The notes beneath the pieces are model-generated. The model saw only the letters and a program-made list of their open reading frames with translations, was not told where the DNA came from and did no database searches. A stretch of DNA of 64,000 nt from Flavobacterium sp. 9AF (lineage in GTDB: Bacteria > Bacteroidota > Bacteroidia > Flavobacteriales > Flavobacteriaceae), in assembly GCF_902506265.1 (NCBI RefSeq), contig NZ_LR733556.1, positions 1,793,971 through 1,857,970 on the forward strand, written 5' to 3'. Each line of letters starts with the position of its first letter. The stretch's first letter is position 1. Position numbers and translations under genes: made by a program. Positions 16,568-25,419 of the stretch are shown here, one piece after another.

Positions 16568-17528
16568 TTTTTTTAATCTATTTTATTGAATCACAATTTT
16601 TTGTGTTGCTTGTTGGTCCTCATAAGTAATTTTTACTAAGTATAATCCTTTGGAATACTTGCTCAAATCTATAGCATTTAATTCGGTAGCTACCTTAGTA
16701 TTTAGAACTTCTTTTCCTTGGGAATCAAAAACACCTATTAAAGATTGTAAAGGTGCTTTTATAGTAAATACACCATTATTTGGATTAGGATAAATGGCTG
16801 TTTCAAGATTATTACTTACAAATGACGTATTGGAAAGTGTTGCAGTAGGAGGCAAATAAAAGTTACCTGTTAATAGAAATTGGTACAACGTTTTCAAAGT
16901 TTGATTGAAATAAGCATTCGGTTCATTCAAATTTTTTAAATCGGTGTAAGATGCATCTAAATGCGGTTGGTTTTCTCCGGCCATAGCTGCACAAGCAAAA
17001 GCACCTACAAAAGTAGCATTGTGCCATTGTCCTGTTACTGTTCCGTTTTGATTATAACCATCTTTAATATTAGCTGTACCTCCTAATGTAACTCTTACAA
17101 AATCGGAGCATTTTTTAGCATATATTTTTCCGTCGTTATTTCCATGCCATACATAATCCATTACAATACGCCAAGGCGTTCTAGCTGCATCATAATAATA
17201 GGTATGTCCTTGTGCATGATAGCCACTGCTTTGAGAAGAATAATCCCCTGAAGCCGCACACCAATCAGACACCAAACCACCCACAGCATTATTTTGGGTT
17301 AAATTCGCATTAATCATGACATAGGCTTTTGCGGCTACACTATTCCAAAACGTACTATCATTAGTAAAAACCCCAAAAGCTCTATAATAAGCTGGAGCAA
17401 AATAAGAAGGATTAGTCAACGAACTACCTCCAAACATATCTCCTGGTTTTAACACAAAAGTATTGGCTTCCACTTCGTGGGCTTTAATAGTAGCAATTAA
17501 AGTTTCTGCATCTGCCCTGTAATTGATT
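16162..17528. repeat. Segmental duplication, copy 1
   Basis: About 1.37 kb matches 21068-22435 in direct orientation at an offset of 4906-4907 bp. The core from about 16325 to 17470 appears identical by eye, with mismatches only toward both ends. The chitinase and ammonium transporter lie between the copies, so recombination between them could delete or double that segment. Confidence 0.9.
16583..17518 (-). pseudogene. Truncated GH8 glucanase copy
   Basis: This minus-strand fragment equals about the last 310 residues of the GH8 enzyme at 21490-22905, including its type IX sorting domain. It lacks residues 1 to ~157: no signal peptide and no catalytic acid (Glu82 of the full protein). Over most of its length it is identical to the full copy. 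Differences cluster near its upstream end (three changes between 17480 and 17520). Homology stops at 17528, inside the 21-bp repeat. Not expected to give an exported or active enzyme. Confidence 0.9.
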
Positions 17529-17560
17529 ACAAGTTCTCTGCAATTTATTATCCATTTACC
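17519..17560. repeat. Two units of the 21-bp repeat at the duplication edge
   Basis: GTAATTGATTACAAGTTCTCT (17519-17539) and GCAATTTATTATCCATTTACC (17540-17560) match the units at 12580-12705. The native GH8 gene has ATAATTGATT at the corresponding place, so homology to the parental copy passes directly into the repeat over about nine shared bases. Confidence 0.72.
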
Positions 17561-17652
17561 TTTCTCATCGCATAGTTTGCAATGGATAATTTCCCTTTTA
17601 TTGCAAAAAAACTGCTGTTAGTTTAACAAAAAACGTCATTGGTTTAAAATAT

Positions 17653-17683
17653 TTTGTTTCTATCAGTATTCTGTTTATGTTTG
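17653..17683 (+). promoter_or_regulatory. Promoter of the chitinase gene
   Basis: TTTG at 17653-17656, a 19-bp spacer, then TATGTTTG at 17676-17683: an exact match to the Bacteroidota promoter form TTTG-N19-TAnnTTTG. Start predicted near 17690, leaving a leader of about 40 nt. Confidence 0.75.
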
Positions 17684-17694
17684 AGTCAACAAAC

Positions 17695-17709
17695 AGGATA
17701 GGTTATCCT
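17695..17709 (+). promoter_or_regulatory. Palindrome in the chitinase leader
   Basis: AGGATA-GGT-TATCCT is a perfect inverted repeat with 6-bp arms, located about 5 bp after the predicted transcription start. It could be an operator or a small RNA hairpin. Confidence 0.5.
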
Positions 17710-17729
17710 ACCCACAAACAAAAACAAAC

Positions 17730-18962
17730 ATGTTAAAAACTACTCTTACACTTTTAAAACAAAAGGGGGCTTACTTATTTTTACTAATAAGCACCTTTAT
17801 GACTGCCCAAACCAATCGCGTGGTGGGTTATGTTCCAGATTATCGCTTGTATGCGGTTAACCAAATCGATTTTACGAAAATCACTCATGTGAATTATTCT
17901 TTTGGTAATCCTGATGCTTCGGGTAATTTAGTGGTGACCGACATTACTCCGCTAAAAAATGCTATTGCTTCCTCTAATCCAAGTATCCAAATCTTACTTT
18001 CTATTGGTGGTGGTGCAGTAAATGTGACCCACTGGAATGCGGTGCTTGCTTCCTCGAGTTCGCGTGCTACTTTTATTACCCAATTAGTAAATTATACGGT
18101 AACGAATGCTATTGCAGGTATCGATGTGGATTTAGAATGGGATTTTGCTAGCAATACCAATTATAGTCCGTTTGTATTGGAATTGAAATCCGCTTTACAA
18201 GCAGAAAATAAATTAATGACAGCCGCTTTACCGGGCGGTACCTTGTTTAGTGTAATTACTCCACAAGCCTTAGCAGCATTTGATTTTGTCAATATTATGG
18301 CGTATGATTATACAGGTCCTTGGCAACCGGGTAGTCCAGGACAACATAGTTCGTATGCGCATGCACAAAGCGCTATCTCTTTTTGGAAATCGCATGTTAC
18401 GGCAAGCAAACTCAATTTAGGGGTTCCTTTTTATAGTCATTCTTTTGTGAACGCTACTACTACTGGACCAGACCGTTCTTTTGGAGAAATTGTAGCGGCC
18501 AATTCTGCCTATGCAGATGTGGACCAAATAGGAACTGATCCTAATAATTATAACGAATATTACAATGGAAGACCTACCATAGCCAATAAAGTTACGCTCG
18601 CTCACAATGAAGGTTTGGGGGGTATGATGATTTGGGAATTGGGCCAAGATGCTTTTAACCAATATTCGTTGTTAACAACTATAGCTAACACAATGGCTAC
18701 TTTAGAAACACCTGCTTTTGATGCGGTCGCTTATCATGTGTCTCCCAATCCAACTCAAGATTGGGTGACTCTTTCACTGTCAAACAATCAGCCTATTGAA
18801 AGAGTGGAAATATATGATTTTTTAGGAAAAATAATCCGTGTGGTAGCAGATAATAAAGATACCCGTTGTCGTATCAATTTATCAGATTGTGAAAAAGGAA
18901 TGTATTTTGCCAAAGTGCGTTCGGAAAGCAATGAAACTTTAATAAAAATCATCAAACAATAA
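17730..18962 (+). CDS. Secreted GH18 chitinase-like enzyme with type IX sorting domain
   Basis: The 410-aa precursor has a signal peptide (AYLFLLISTFMTAQT), a GH18 barrel (VVGYVPDYRLY, KITHVNYSFG, ILLSIGGG, AGIDVDLEWDF, FVNIMAYDYTGPW, GGMMIWELGQD) and a C-terminal type IX secretion sorting domain (YHVSPNPTQDWVTLSL to IKIIKQ). GH18 enzymes cleave chitin or related GlcNAc polymers by substrate-assisted catalysis; the catalytic acid is Glu136 in IDVDLE. In the family motif DGxDxDxE the first Asp is Ala here (residue 129), which may alter activity. It has a strong own promoter and is monocistronic. Substrate could be chitin or another GlcNAc-containing glycan. Confidence 0.92.
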   Translation: MLKTTLTLLKQKGAYLFLLISTFMTAQTNRVVGYVPDYRLYAVNQIDFTKITHVNYSFGNPDASGNLVVTDITPLKNAIASSNPSIQILLSIGGGAVNVTHWNAVLASSSSRATFITQLVNYTVTNAIAGIDVDLEWDFASNTNYSPFVLELKSALQAENKLMTAALPGGTLFSVITPQALAAFDFVNIMAYDYTGPWQPGSPGQHSSYAHAQSAISFWKSHVTASKLNLGVPFYSHSFVNATTTGPDRSFGEIVAANSAYADVDQIGTDPNNYNEYYNGRPTIANKVTLAHNEGLGGMMIWELGQDAFNQYSLLTTIANTMATLETPAFDAVAYHVSPNPTQDWVTLSLSNNQPIERVEIYDFLGKIIRVVADNKDTRCRINLSDCEKGMYFAKVRSESNETLIKIIKQ

Positions 18963-19129
18963 GTGTTTTGGTTATCACTTGTTCCAAATGAAAGTTGAGC
19001 ATACGCATTTTCATAAAGAACCGCATCCTTTCAATTGAATTTATGCGGAAAAGAGAAAGATAAAAAGACATCGAAAAAAGAAATTTTTCAGCTAATAACA
19101 CATCCGTTTTCTTTTAAAATTTGATTTGT

Positions 19130-19173
19130 AATACCTCCCAAAATGTATTGTTGTTTTTTGGGAGGTATTTTTT
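19130..19173. terminator. Intrinsic terminator after the chitinase
   Basis: A perfect 14-bp stem, AATACCTCCCAAAA (19130-19143) with TTTTGGGAGGTATT (19156-19169), is followed by a T run. It ends the chitinase transcript about 170 bp after its stop. Apart from this and a small hairpin before the transporter (ACCCTA 19380-19385 with TAGGGT 19393-19398), I see nothing in the 456-bp gap 18963-19418. Confidence 0.85.
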
Positions 19174-19418
19174 ATTGTAAAAGGAAACAATAAGGCCAAT
19201 AACTTACTGAATTGAAATACTGTATTTTTAACACGTTGCTTAATTTGATTAAAAAAATAGTTCTTAAAATAGTAATTTCTTAAAAAAAGATATTTATTTT
19301 ATCAATATAGTAATTTTTTAAATTATAGCTTATTTTCAAAAGGGCAAATTTATTTTAAATAAACATTTTTTATATTTTTACCCTACAAAAAATAGGGTTA
19401 ACTATAAAAATTTAAAAA

Positions 19419-20759
19419 ATGGCACTAGAAAAACGTTGGATTGCTTCCTTTATAATTATTGTAATAATCGCTTTTGCTTCTTTATTTTGGTCGCACCAAG
19501 AAGCTCTGGTTTCAGCCACTTTTTTAGATACAAATGCCATTAATTTTGCCGACGTAGCTTGGTTGCTTACTGCTTCTTGTTTGGTTTTATTAATGACACC
19601 TGGACTTTCCTTTTTTTATGGAGGCATGGTGGGAAGAAAGAACGTTATTTCTACCATGTTGAAAAGTTTTATCTGTTTAGGGGTAATTAGTTTGATATGG
19701 GTAATTGTAGGATTTAGCCTGTCCTTTGGAGACAGTATTGGTATTACAATCGATGGGCAAACAACCTATGGTATTATTGGCAACCCACTAAATTTTACTT
19801 TCTTCGACCAAGTTGAAATGCTTCCTAATGCTACCTTGGGCTCGACCATTCCTTTTATATTATTTGCTTTGTTCCAAATGAAGTTTGCTGTAATTACTCC
19901 TGCAATTATTACGGGTGCACTTGCAGAGCGCATCCGCTTTATCTCTTTTTTATTATTCATCTGCTTATTCACTTTAGTAATATACACTCCTTTATGTCAT
20001 ATGATTTGGCATCCTAATGGTTTATTAGGCAGCTATTTTGGCGTTAAAGATTTTGCTGGAGGAACCGTAGTACACATGAGTGCGGGTTTTGCCGCTTTAG
20101 CGGGTGTAATTGTTTTAGGAAAACGTAAAAACAATGAGCATATTCCTACTAACATTCCTTTTGTAGTATTAGGCACAGGTCTTTTATGGTTTGGTTGGTT
20201 TGGTTTTAATGCGGGTTCGGCATTAGCGGCTAATGGTACTGCCGCTATGGCTTTTGCAACCACAACTATAGCTTCTGCTTCTGCTATGATTACTTGGATC
20301 TTTTTTGATCGTATTAATGGCAGAAAAGTTTCCGCTTTAGGAGCTTGCATTGGAGCAGTAGTGGGTTTAGTAGTCATCACTCCTGCTGCTGGTTTTGTAA
20401 CGGTTCCCGAAAGCATCTTTTTTGGTTTTGCAGGTGCTATAGTGTCTAACAAAATGGTCTATTGGAAAAGACTTAAACAAATAGACGACACTCTAGATGT
20501 ATTTGCCTGTCATGGTGTAGGTGGTATTATGGGAATGATTTTAACCGCTATTTTTGCGCATGGTGAAAATGCCAGCTTACTTCATGGTGGTTGGAGTGTT
20601 TTTGGACATCACATGGTGGCTTTACTACTTGTATCTGTTTTTACTTTTGGAGGTGCCTATCTTTTATTTAAGTTTACCAATGCGATTATTCCTTTAAGAG
20701 TGACTGAAGAATTTGAAGAAATAGGCTTAGACCTTTCCCAACATGGTGAAAAATTCTAA
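19419..20759 (+). CDS. amt: Ammonium transporter (Amt family)
   Basis: The 446-aa inner-membrane protein has about 11-12 hydrophobic segments and the Amt signature DFAGGTVVHMSAGFAALAG, plus FFYGGMVGRKNVISTM near the N-terminus, FNAGSALAANGTAAMAF, and HGVGGIMGMILTAIFA with the conserved pore His. It conducts ammonium/ammonia for nitrogen assimilation. No adjacent glnK is present, unlike the usual amt-glnK pair. A short hairpin lies in the leader just before the start codon. It is flanked by the two copies of the segmental duplication, so its copy number could vary by recombination. Confidence 0.96.
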   Translation: MALEKRWIASFIIIVIIAFASLFWSHQEALVSATFLDTNAINFADVAWLLTASCLVLLMTPGLSFFYGGMVGRKNVISTMLKSFICLGVISLIWVIVGFSLSFGDSIGITIDGQTTYGIIGNPLNFTFFDQVEMLPNATLGSTIPFILFALFQMKFAVITPAIITGALAERIRFISFLLFICLFTLVIYTPLCHMIWHPNGLLGSYFGVKDFAGGTVVHMSAGFAALAGVIVLGKRKNNEHIPTNIPFVVLGTGLLWFGWFGFNAGSALAANGTAAMAFATTTIASASAMITWIFFDRINGRKVSALGACIGAVVGLVVITPAAGFVTVPESIFFGFAGAIVSNKMVYWKRLKQIDDTLDVFACHGVGGIMGMILTAIFAHGENASLLHGGWSVFGHHMVALLLVSVFTFGGAYLLFKFTNAIIPLRVTEEFEEIGLDLSQHGEKF

Positions 20760-20982
20760 CTACTGAAACTATGCTTCAACAAACAAAAAGCTACTAAGCC
20801 GTATCAAAGTCGTATCAAAGCCGACTATAAGTTGAGTATAACTAGAGCCTTCTTTTAGTGATTTTTTTGAAATAGTAGTTCAAAATGGTATGCGTACCAA
20901 CTTTTTACTATTTTTATAAAATAATAACAAGAATAGGATGCTGTTTAATGATGGCATTTTACGTTTAATTTTTTTTACACAC

Positions 20983-21474
20983 ATGAAGAAAATAGTACTT
21001 TTCCTTTGCTTTACGACATGGGTTATAGGTCAAAATACAGCTAAAGAAGAAGCAGTAATAAACACACTATTAGACAATTGGCACAAAGCAGCAGCTACTG
21101 CACAATTTGATGCTTATTTTAATGCCTTATCAGACGAATCTATTTTTATTGGTACAGACGCTACTGAAAATTGGGACAAGAAAGCGTTTATTACCTTTGC
21201 TAAACCTTATTTTGACAAAGGAAAAGCTTGGCATTTTACACCATTAGAAAGACATATCTTTTTTTCAAAAGATGGCAAAACAGCGTGGTTTGATGAATTA
21301 TTAAATACTCAGATGAAAATTTGTAGAGGAAGTGGTGTTTTAATCCAAGAGAACAAAACTTGGAAAATAAAACACTATGTTTTGTCTATGACTATTCCAA
21401 ATGACAATGTAGATGATGTTATAAAAATTAAAGCACCTATAGAAGATGCTTTAATTGAAGAATATAAAAAGTAA
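20983..21474 (+). CDS. Secreted SnoaL-like (NTF2-fold) protein
   Basis: From the ATG at 20983 the 163-aa protein starts with a signal peptide (MKKIVLFLCFTTWVIGQ), so this start is preferred over an in-frame ATG 45 bp upstream. The body (LLDNWHKAAATAQFDAYFNAL, FIGTDATENWDKKAFITFAKPYF, WHFTPLERHIFF, TAWFDELLNTQM, RGSGVLIQENKTWKIKHYVLSMTIPND) matches SnoaL/DUF4440-type NTF2-fold domains, which are often exported in Bacteroidota. Catalytic role is unknown. It converges with the GH8 gene 15 bp away. A broken paralogue lies at 16077-16567. Confidence 0.85.
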   Translation: MKKIVLFLCFTTWVIGQNTAKEEAVINTLLDNWHKAAATAQFDAYFNALSDESIFIGTDATENWDKKAFITFAKPYFDKGKAWHFTPLERHIFFSKDGKTAWFDELLNTQMKICRGSGVLIQENKTWKIKHYVLSMTIPNDNVDDVIKIKAPIEDALIEEYKK

Positions 21475-22435
21475 TTTTTTTAATCTATTTTATTGAATCA
21501 CAATTTTTTGTGTTGCTTGTTGGTCCTCATAAGTAATTTTTACTAAGTATAATCCTTTGGAATACTTGCTCAAATCTATAGCATTTAATTCGGTAGCTAC
21601 CTTAGTATTTAGAACTTCTTTTCCTTGGGAATCAAAAACACCTATTAAAGATTGTAAAGGTGCTTTTATAGTAAATACACCATTATTTGGATTAGGATAA
21701 ATGGCTGTTTCAAGATTATTACTTACAAATGACGTATTGGAAAGTGTTGCAGTAGGAGGCAAATAAAAGTTACCTGTTAATAGAAATTGGTACAACGTTT
21801 TCAAAGTTTGATTGAAATAAGCATTCGGTTCATTCAAATTTTTTAAATCGGTGTAAGATGCATCTAAATGCGGTTGGTTTTCTCCGGCCATAGCTGCACA
21901 AGCAAAAGCACCTACAAAAGTAGCATTGTGCCATTGTCCTGTTACTGTTCCGTTTTGATTATAACCATCTTTAATATTAGCTGTACCTCCTAATGTAACT
22001 CTTACAAAATCGGAGCATTTTTTAGCATATATTTTTCCGTCGTTATTTCCATGCCATACATAATCCATTACAATACGCCAAGGCGTTCTAGCTGCATCAT
22101 AATAATAGGTATGTCCTTGTGCATGATAGCCACTGCTTTGAGAAGAATAATCCCCTGAAGCCGCACACCAATCAGACACCAAACCACCCACAGCATTATT
22201 TTGGGTTAAATTCGCATTAATCATGACATAGGCTTTTGCGGCTACACTATTCCAAAACGTACTATCATTAGTAAAAACCCCAAAAGCTCTATAATAAGCT
22301 GGAGCAAAATAAGAAGGATTAGTCAACGAACTACCTCCAAACATATCTCCTGGTTTTAACACAAAAGTATTGGCTTCCACTTCGTGGGTTTTAATAGCAG
22401 CAATTAAAGTTTCTGCATCTGCCCTATAATTGATT
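21068..22435. repeat. Segmental duplication, copy 2
   Basis: Direct-repeat partner of 16162-17528. It includes most of the intact SnoaL-like gene and the 3' two thirds of the intact GH8 gene. Because both genes are complete here, this is the parental copy. Confidence 0.9.
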
Positions 22436-22905
22436 GTTCCTGTACTTCCCCATTGATAATCTGCTACAATCAATGCCATAGCTGCATCTAGTTCTGCATC
22501 GGTCGCTCCATTTTGTCCTGGAGTTCCTAAGGAACATCCTTGGATTTTCCAGTTCATAACCCCATTTGAATTCCTATTGTCTTTGTAATAATTCCACAAC
22601 CCATCAAAAGTAACTTTGTCTGCTTTATAAACGGTTAAAAGCATTCCATAGCCAATACCTTCAGAAACGGTTTCGGAAGCATTATCAAATTTCACACGAT
22701 ACCTACCATTTGAACAAGCTTCTACAAAGTTGGTTTTCCAAATATCATAACTAGCCGTTGCATCGGCAGCGTTTTTATTGGAAGCCATTAAACCATTAGA
22801 AAAAGTAAAATTTGCGGGAAAAGGTTGGGTTTGAGCGCAAAGACTAATATATAACATAGTCGTTGCAAGTACTGTAAAGTACTTCCAGTTGAGAGTTAAG
22901 TTCAT
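21490..22905 (-). CDS. Secreted GH8 endoglucanase-type enzyme with type IX sorting domain
   Basis: The 471-aa precursor has a signal peptide (VLATTMLYISLCAQ), a GH8 (alpha/alpha)6 barrel and a type IX sorting domain at the end (YPNPNNGVFTIKAPL to QKIVIQ). The GH8 catalytic acid is Glu82 in TVSEGIGYGMLL, and later segments (YDAARTPWRIVMDYVWHGN, GAFACAAMAG) fit the family. GH8 enzymes cut beta-1,4 glucans, chitosan or mixed-linkage glucans by inversion; substrate cannot be told here. A TATTTTTG box on the minus strand at 22933-22940 is a possible promoter. With the neighbouring GH18 it suggests extracellular polysaccharide use. Confidence 0.92.
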   Translation of the reverse strand: MNLTLNWKYFTVLATTMLYISLCAQTQPFPANFTFSNGLMASNKNAADATASYDIWKTNFVEACSNGRYRVKFDNASETVSEGIGYGMLLTVYKADKVTFDGLWNYYKDNRNSNGVMNWKIQGCSLGTPGQNGATDAELDAAMALIVADYQWGSTGTINYRADAETLIAAIKTHEVEANTFVLKPGDMFGGSSLTNPSYFAPAYYRAFGVFTNDSTFWNSVAAKAYVMINANLTQNNAVGGLVSDWCAASGDYSSQSSGYHAQGHTYYYDAARTPWRIVMDYVWHGNNDGKIYAKKCSDFVRVTLGGTANIKDGYNQNGTVTGQWHNATFVGAFACAAMAGENQPHLDASYTDLKNLNEPNAYFNQTLKTLYQFLLTGNFYLPPTATLSNTSFVSNNLETAIYPNPNNGVFTIKAPLQSLIGVFDSQGKEVLNTKVATELNAIDLSKYSKGLYLVKITYEDQQATQKIVIQ

Positions 22906-23130
22906 GTTGTTTTTTATTTGTTTGTTTATGATAGCAAAAATAGAAAAATATTTTTTTAGTATGTGTAAATAATTAAAAGAGAGAGTTATTTAACGTTTTG
23001 TAGCTTGTTATAGAGCGTATAAACATACCAAAACTTGGTTAAACACTAACTATTACAAGTACAAAAGCGACTTTAAGTTATGCTCGAAAGTCACTATTGC
23101 TATAAACTGTGGTTGTGAGATGTATTTTAT

Positions 23131-23730
23131 TTATTGTTTAATTAATTCCATTGTAATTGGAATTCTAAAAGGGATGTTACCGTTTTGATCAAGAAAACAC
23201 TCAACATTCCAAATAAGTTTTTGAATATTATTTTCATTTTTGTATTCTAAAAACAAATTTCCACTTGGATTTTTTCTCAATGGTCTTCCATCAATAATTG
23301 GTTCAGAATAATGTAGTTCCATACAGCTATTTTCTAAAACTAAGGTTGTTTGAGGAGAAGTTAAAGGATAGCAGGTATATATTGTTGAACCAAATATGTA
23401 GCCAAATCTGTCATTATATGTATTATATACTTCTGTACCGTTATTTATGTATTTAAATTTACTTGTTATAAAGTCTGTATAACTAATTCCTCCCTGATCT
23501 CTCATTTCATGTTTGTAAAAAGTAATTTCAAAGGATTTGGTAGGGTTGGAGGCATTATCTTGCCAAACCCAAGTGCCAATAAATTTATTAAAAACACCAT
23601 TTACATCTTTATAATATTTTTTAGGTGCTTCAAAAGAATTATATTCATATTTACTTTCAACAGGAACAATTTGTTGAGAATACCCTGCTATTGTTATAAA
23701 AAGTATTATTATTTTAAATATATTTTTCAT
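23131..23730 (-). CDS. Secreted protein, DUF6705-like
   Basis: The 199-aa protein begins with a signal peptide (IFKIIILFITIAGYSQ). Its body (NKFIGTWVWQDNASNPTKSFEITFYK, MELHYSEPIIDGRPLRKNPSGNLFLEYK, FRIPITMELIKQ) resembles the Flavobacterium-specific DUF6705 family, probably a small periplasmic or secreted beta-rich fold, of unknown function. It ends near no obvious terminator and lies 11 bp downstream of the Gly-rich lipoprotein gene, so the two form an operon. Confidence 0.72.
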   Translation of the reverse strand: MKNIFKIIILFITIAGYSQQIVPVESKYEYNSFEAPKKYYKDVNGVFNKFIGTWVWQDNASNPTKSFEITFYKHEMRDQGGISYTDFITSKFKYINNGTEVYNTYNDRFGYIFGSTIYTCYPLTSPQTTLVLENSCMELHYSEPIIDGRPLRKNPSGNLFLEYKNENNIQKLIWNVECFLDQNGNIPFRIPITMELIKQ

Positions 23731-23741
23731 CTCGCTATTTT

Positions 23742-25313
23742 TTAAAGTTTAACCCAGTTTGTAATATTATCTTGATTGTCGTAAACCGCTTGATAAAGAA
23801 CTAATCCTATGGAATGACCGTTAATCATATAAGTATTTATAAATACAATAAATTTTTCTACATAACAGCTATTACTACCACCATTGCAAGGTTTTAAAAC
23901 TTGCTCATTAAAATTATCATTAAATTTTTCTTTTTCATTAGCATCATTTCCTAAAATGAGATTTGTCTCGTTTAATTCGCTACTATTTCCAACTCTTAGA
24001 GCAAAAGTTCCTGCTTGAGTCACTAAAATACTGGTAAAATCTTCATCGTTATTTAAATCTCCAAATTGCTCTGCTGTTTTGTCGATATCGCCATCTGACC
24101 AAATAGGCACAAGTTCTTCTACTACAATATTAGGCAAACCTGTTTGAGGGTTAACACCTTTTGTTATATGTGCTTCATTTTGATGCATATGCAATACTAC
24201 TTTTGTATTCACAAGAAGTTGATCACCATTATCATAAACCACTTGATTATCACCTCTCCAAGTAGGTTCTCTTACTAAAAAACTAGCCCCATCTTTAATA
24301 AAATGATATCCCATTTCTTTATATTCAGTAGTAAGTCTAGACTTTAAATCATCAATTTTTTGTTTAACAATAGTTTTTGTTCCGTCACTATTATTTGCAG
24401 TTAATTTATTTAGTGCTTTAACATGTCTATCTCTAGGCTCACTTAAAACAGGACTAGTAATAATAGGATTTCCGTCACTATCAGTCAAGGAAGGGTCTTG
24501 ATTTAATGGGTCGCCTGTATTACCGCCACTTGTTGAACCTCCTGTACTACCTCCCGCAGAACCTCCATCTCCAGTAGAGCCACCTCCACCATACCATCCT
24601 CCATCAGAACCACCTGTATTACCCGAACCAGTACCGCCGCCGTACCAACCACCATCAGTCCAGCCTCCTGTCCAACCACCACTAGAACCTCCTCCAGTAT
24701 CACCTCCATCATCTGAACCTCCTCCACCTCCAGAAGAACCACCACCGTCTGGACAATCTACTTCAACAGCAAAAACCATAGAAACCGTTACTTGCCCTTG
24801 CTCATTCCATTCTACTGGTATGTTTACTAATTCATAACAAGGTTCCCCACTTGACCTTTCTTCTAATGATGAAATTTCTGTTTTGCTCTTTAAATCTACG
24901 TATTGATTATTTTCTAAACTTGCTTTATCATTTTCTGTTAAATCATATTTTGAGATATACGCATTAACAAAACCATTACTTTCAGTAATAACTAAATTTT
25001 CTGTTTTGTCAATTTCATTTTCTCGGTAAATAGGAAATGTGTATGATTTGTATCCTTCTTTTTCAATTAAAAGTATTTGGTCCGTGTCAATAGAAAAATC
25101 AAATTGACTTAAATATACAAGTCTTGCGTTTTGATTTAGCGAATTGCTTTTTGATTGGTTAATTTTTTCTTGAACATTTTTAAATTTGTCAAATATTTTC
25201 CAATTACGTTTAACTTCATTGAAATTAATGTAACGAGAAGAAATTTTGTTCTCATTTTGTGAATTTTGATTTTCAATAAAATCGTCATTTATACAACTTG
25301 TAAAGTAAAGCAT
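23742..25313 (-). CDS. Surface lipoprotein with Gly-rich linker; start region frameshifted
   Basis: The 523-aa frame starting at 25313 carries the lipobox YFTSC followed by INDDF, like the surface-export signal of Flavobacterium lipoproteins. An ~80-residue Gly/Ser/Trp-rich linker follows (about residues 190-270). The C-terminal domain has HMHQNEAH and PIWSDGDI, resembling the H-x-H and S..D pattern of JAB/MPN-like domains found in Bacteroidota surface proteins. The signal peptide looks truncated. An upstream ATG at 25358-25360 begins a good leader (KKLKQISKAFLLFSMLYFTSC) but sits one base out of frame across a run of seven A (25351-25357); eight A would restore it. This may be a phase-variable start, a sequencing slip or a real mutation. 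Confidence 0.75.
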   Translation of the reverse strand: MLYFTSCINDDFIENQNSQNENKISSRYINFNEVKRNWKIFDKFKNVQEKINQSKSNSLNQNARLVYLSQFDFSIDTDQILLIEKEGYKSYTFPIYRENEIDKTENLVITESNGFVNAYISKYDLTENDKASLENNQYVDLKSKTEISSLEERSSGEPCYELVNIPVEWNEQGQVTVSMVFAVEVDCPDGGGSSGGGGGSDDGGDTGGGSSGGWTGGWTDGGWYGGGTGSGNTGGSDGGWYGGGGSTGDGGSAGGSTGGSTSGGNTGDPLNQDPSLTDSDGNPIITSPVLSEPRDRHVKALNKLTANNSDGTKTIVKQKIDDLKSRLTTEYKEMGYHFIKDGASFLVREPTWRGDNQVVYDNGDQLLVNTKVVLHMHQNEAHITKGVNPQTGLPNIVVEELVPIWSDGDIDKTAEQFGDLNNDEDFTSILVTQAGTFALRVGNSSELNETNLILGNDANEKEKFNDNFNEQVLKPCNGGSNSCYVEKFIVFINTYMINGHSIGLVLYQAVYDNQDNITNWVKL

Positions 25314-25419
25314 TGAGAAAAGCAGAAATGCTTTTGAAATTTGTTTTAACTTTTTTTCATTTTTCCGTTGGCTTTAAATTAATCATTTTTTACATGATTT
25401 TTGGTTAATATATCTCTAA

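Noticed and set aside
16010..22910. Composite transposon formed by the direct repeats
   Set aside because: Neither copy contains a transposase or terminal inverted repeats; the copies are gene fragments and no target-site duplication is visible.
24503..24745. Separate 80-codon minus-strand frame
   Set aside because: It is an out-of-frame reading of the Gly-rich linker of the lipoprotein gene, Val/Leu/Met-rich by codon shift.
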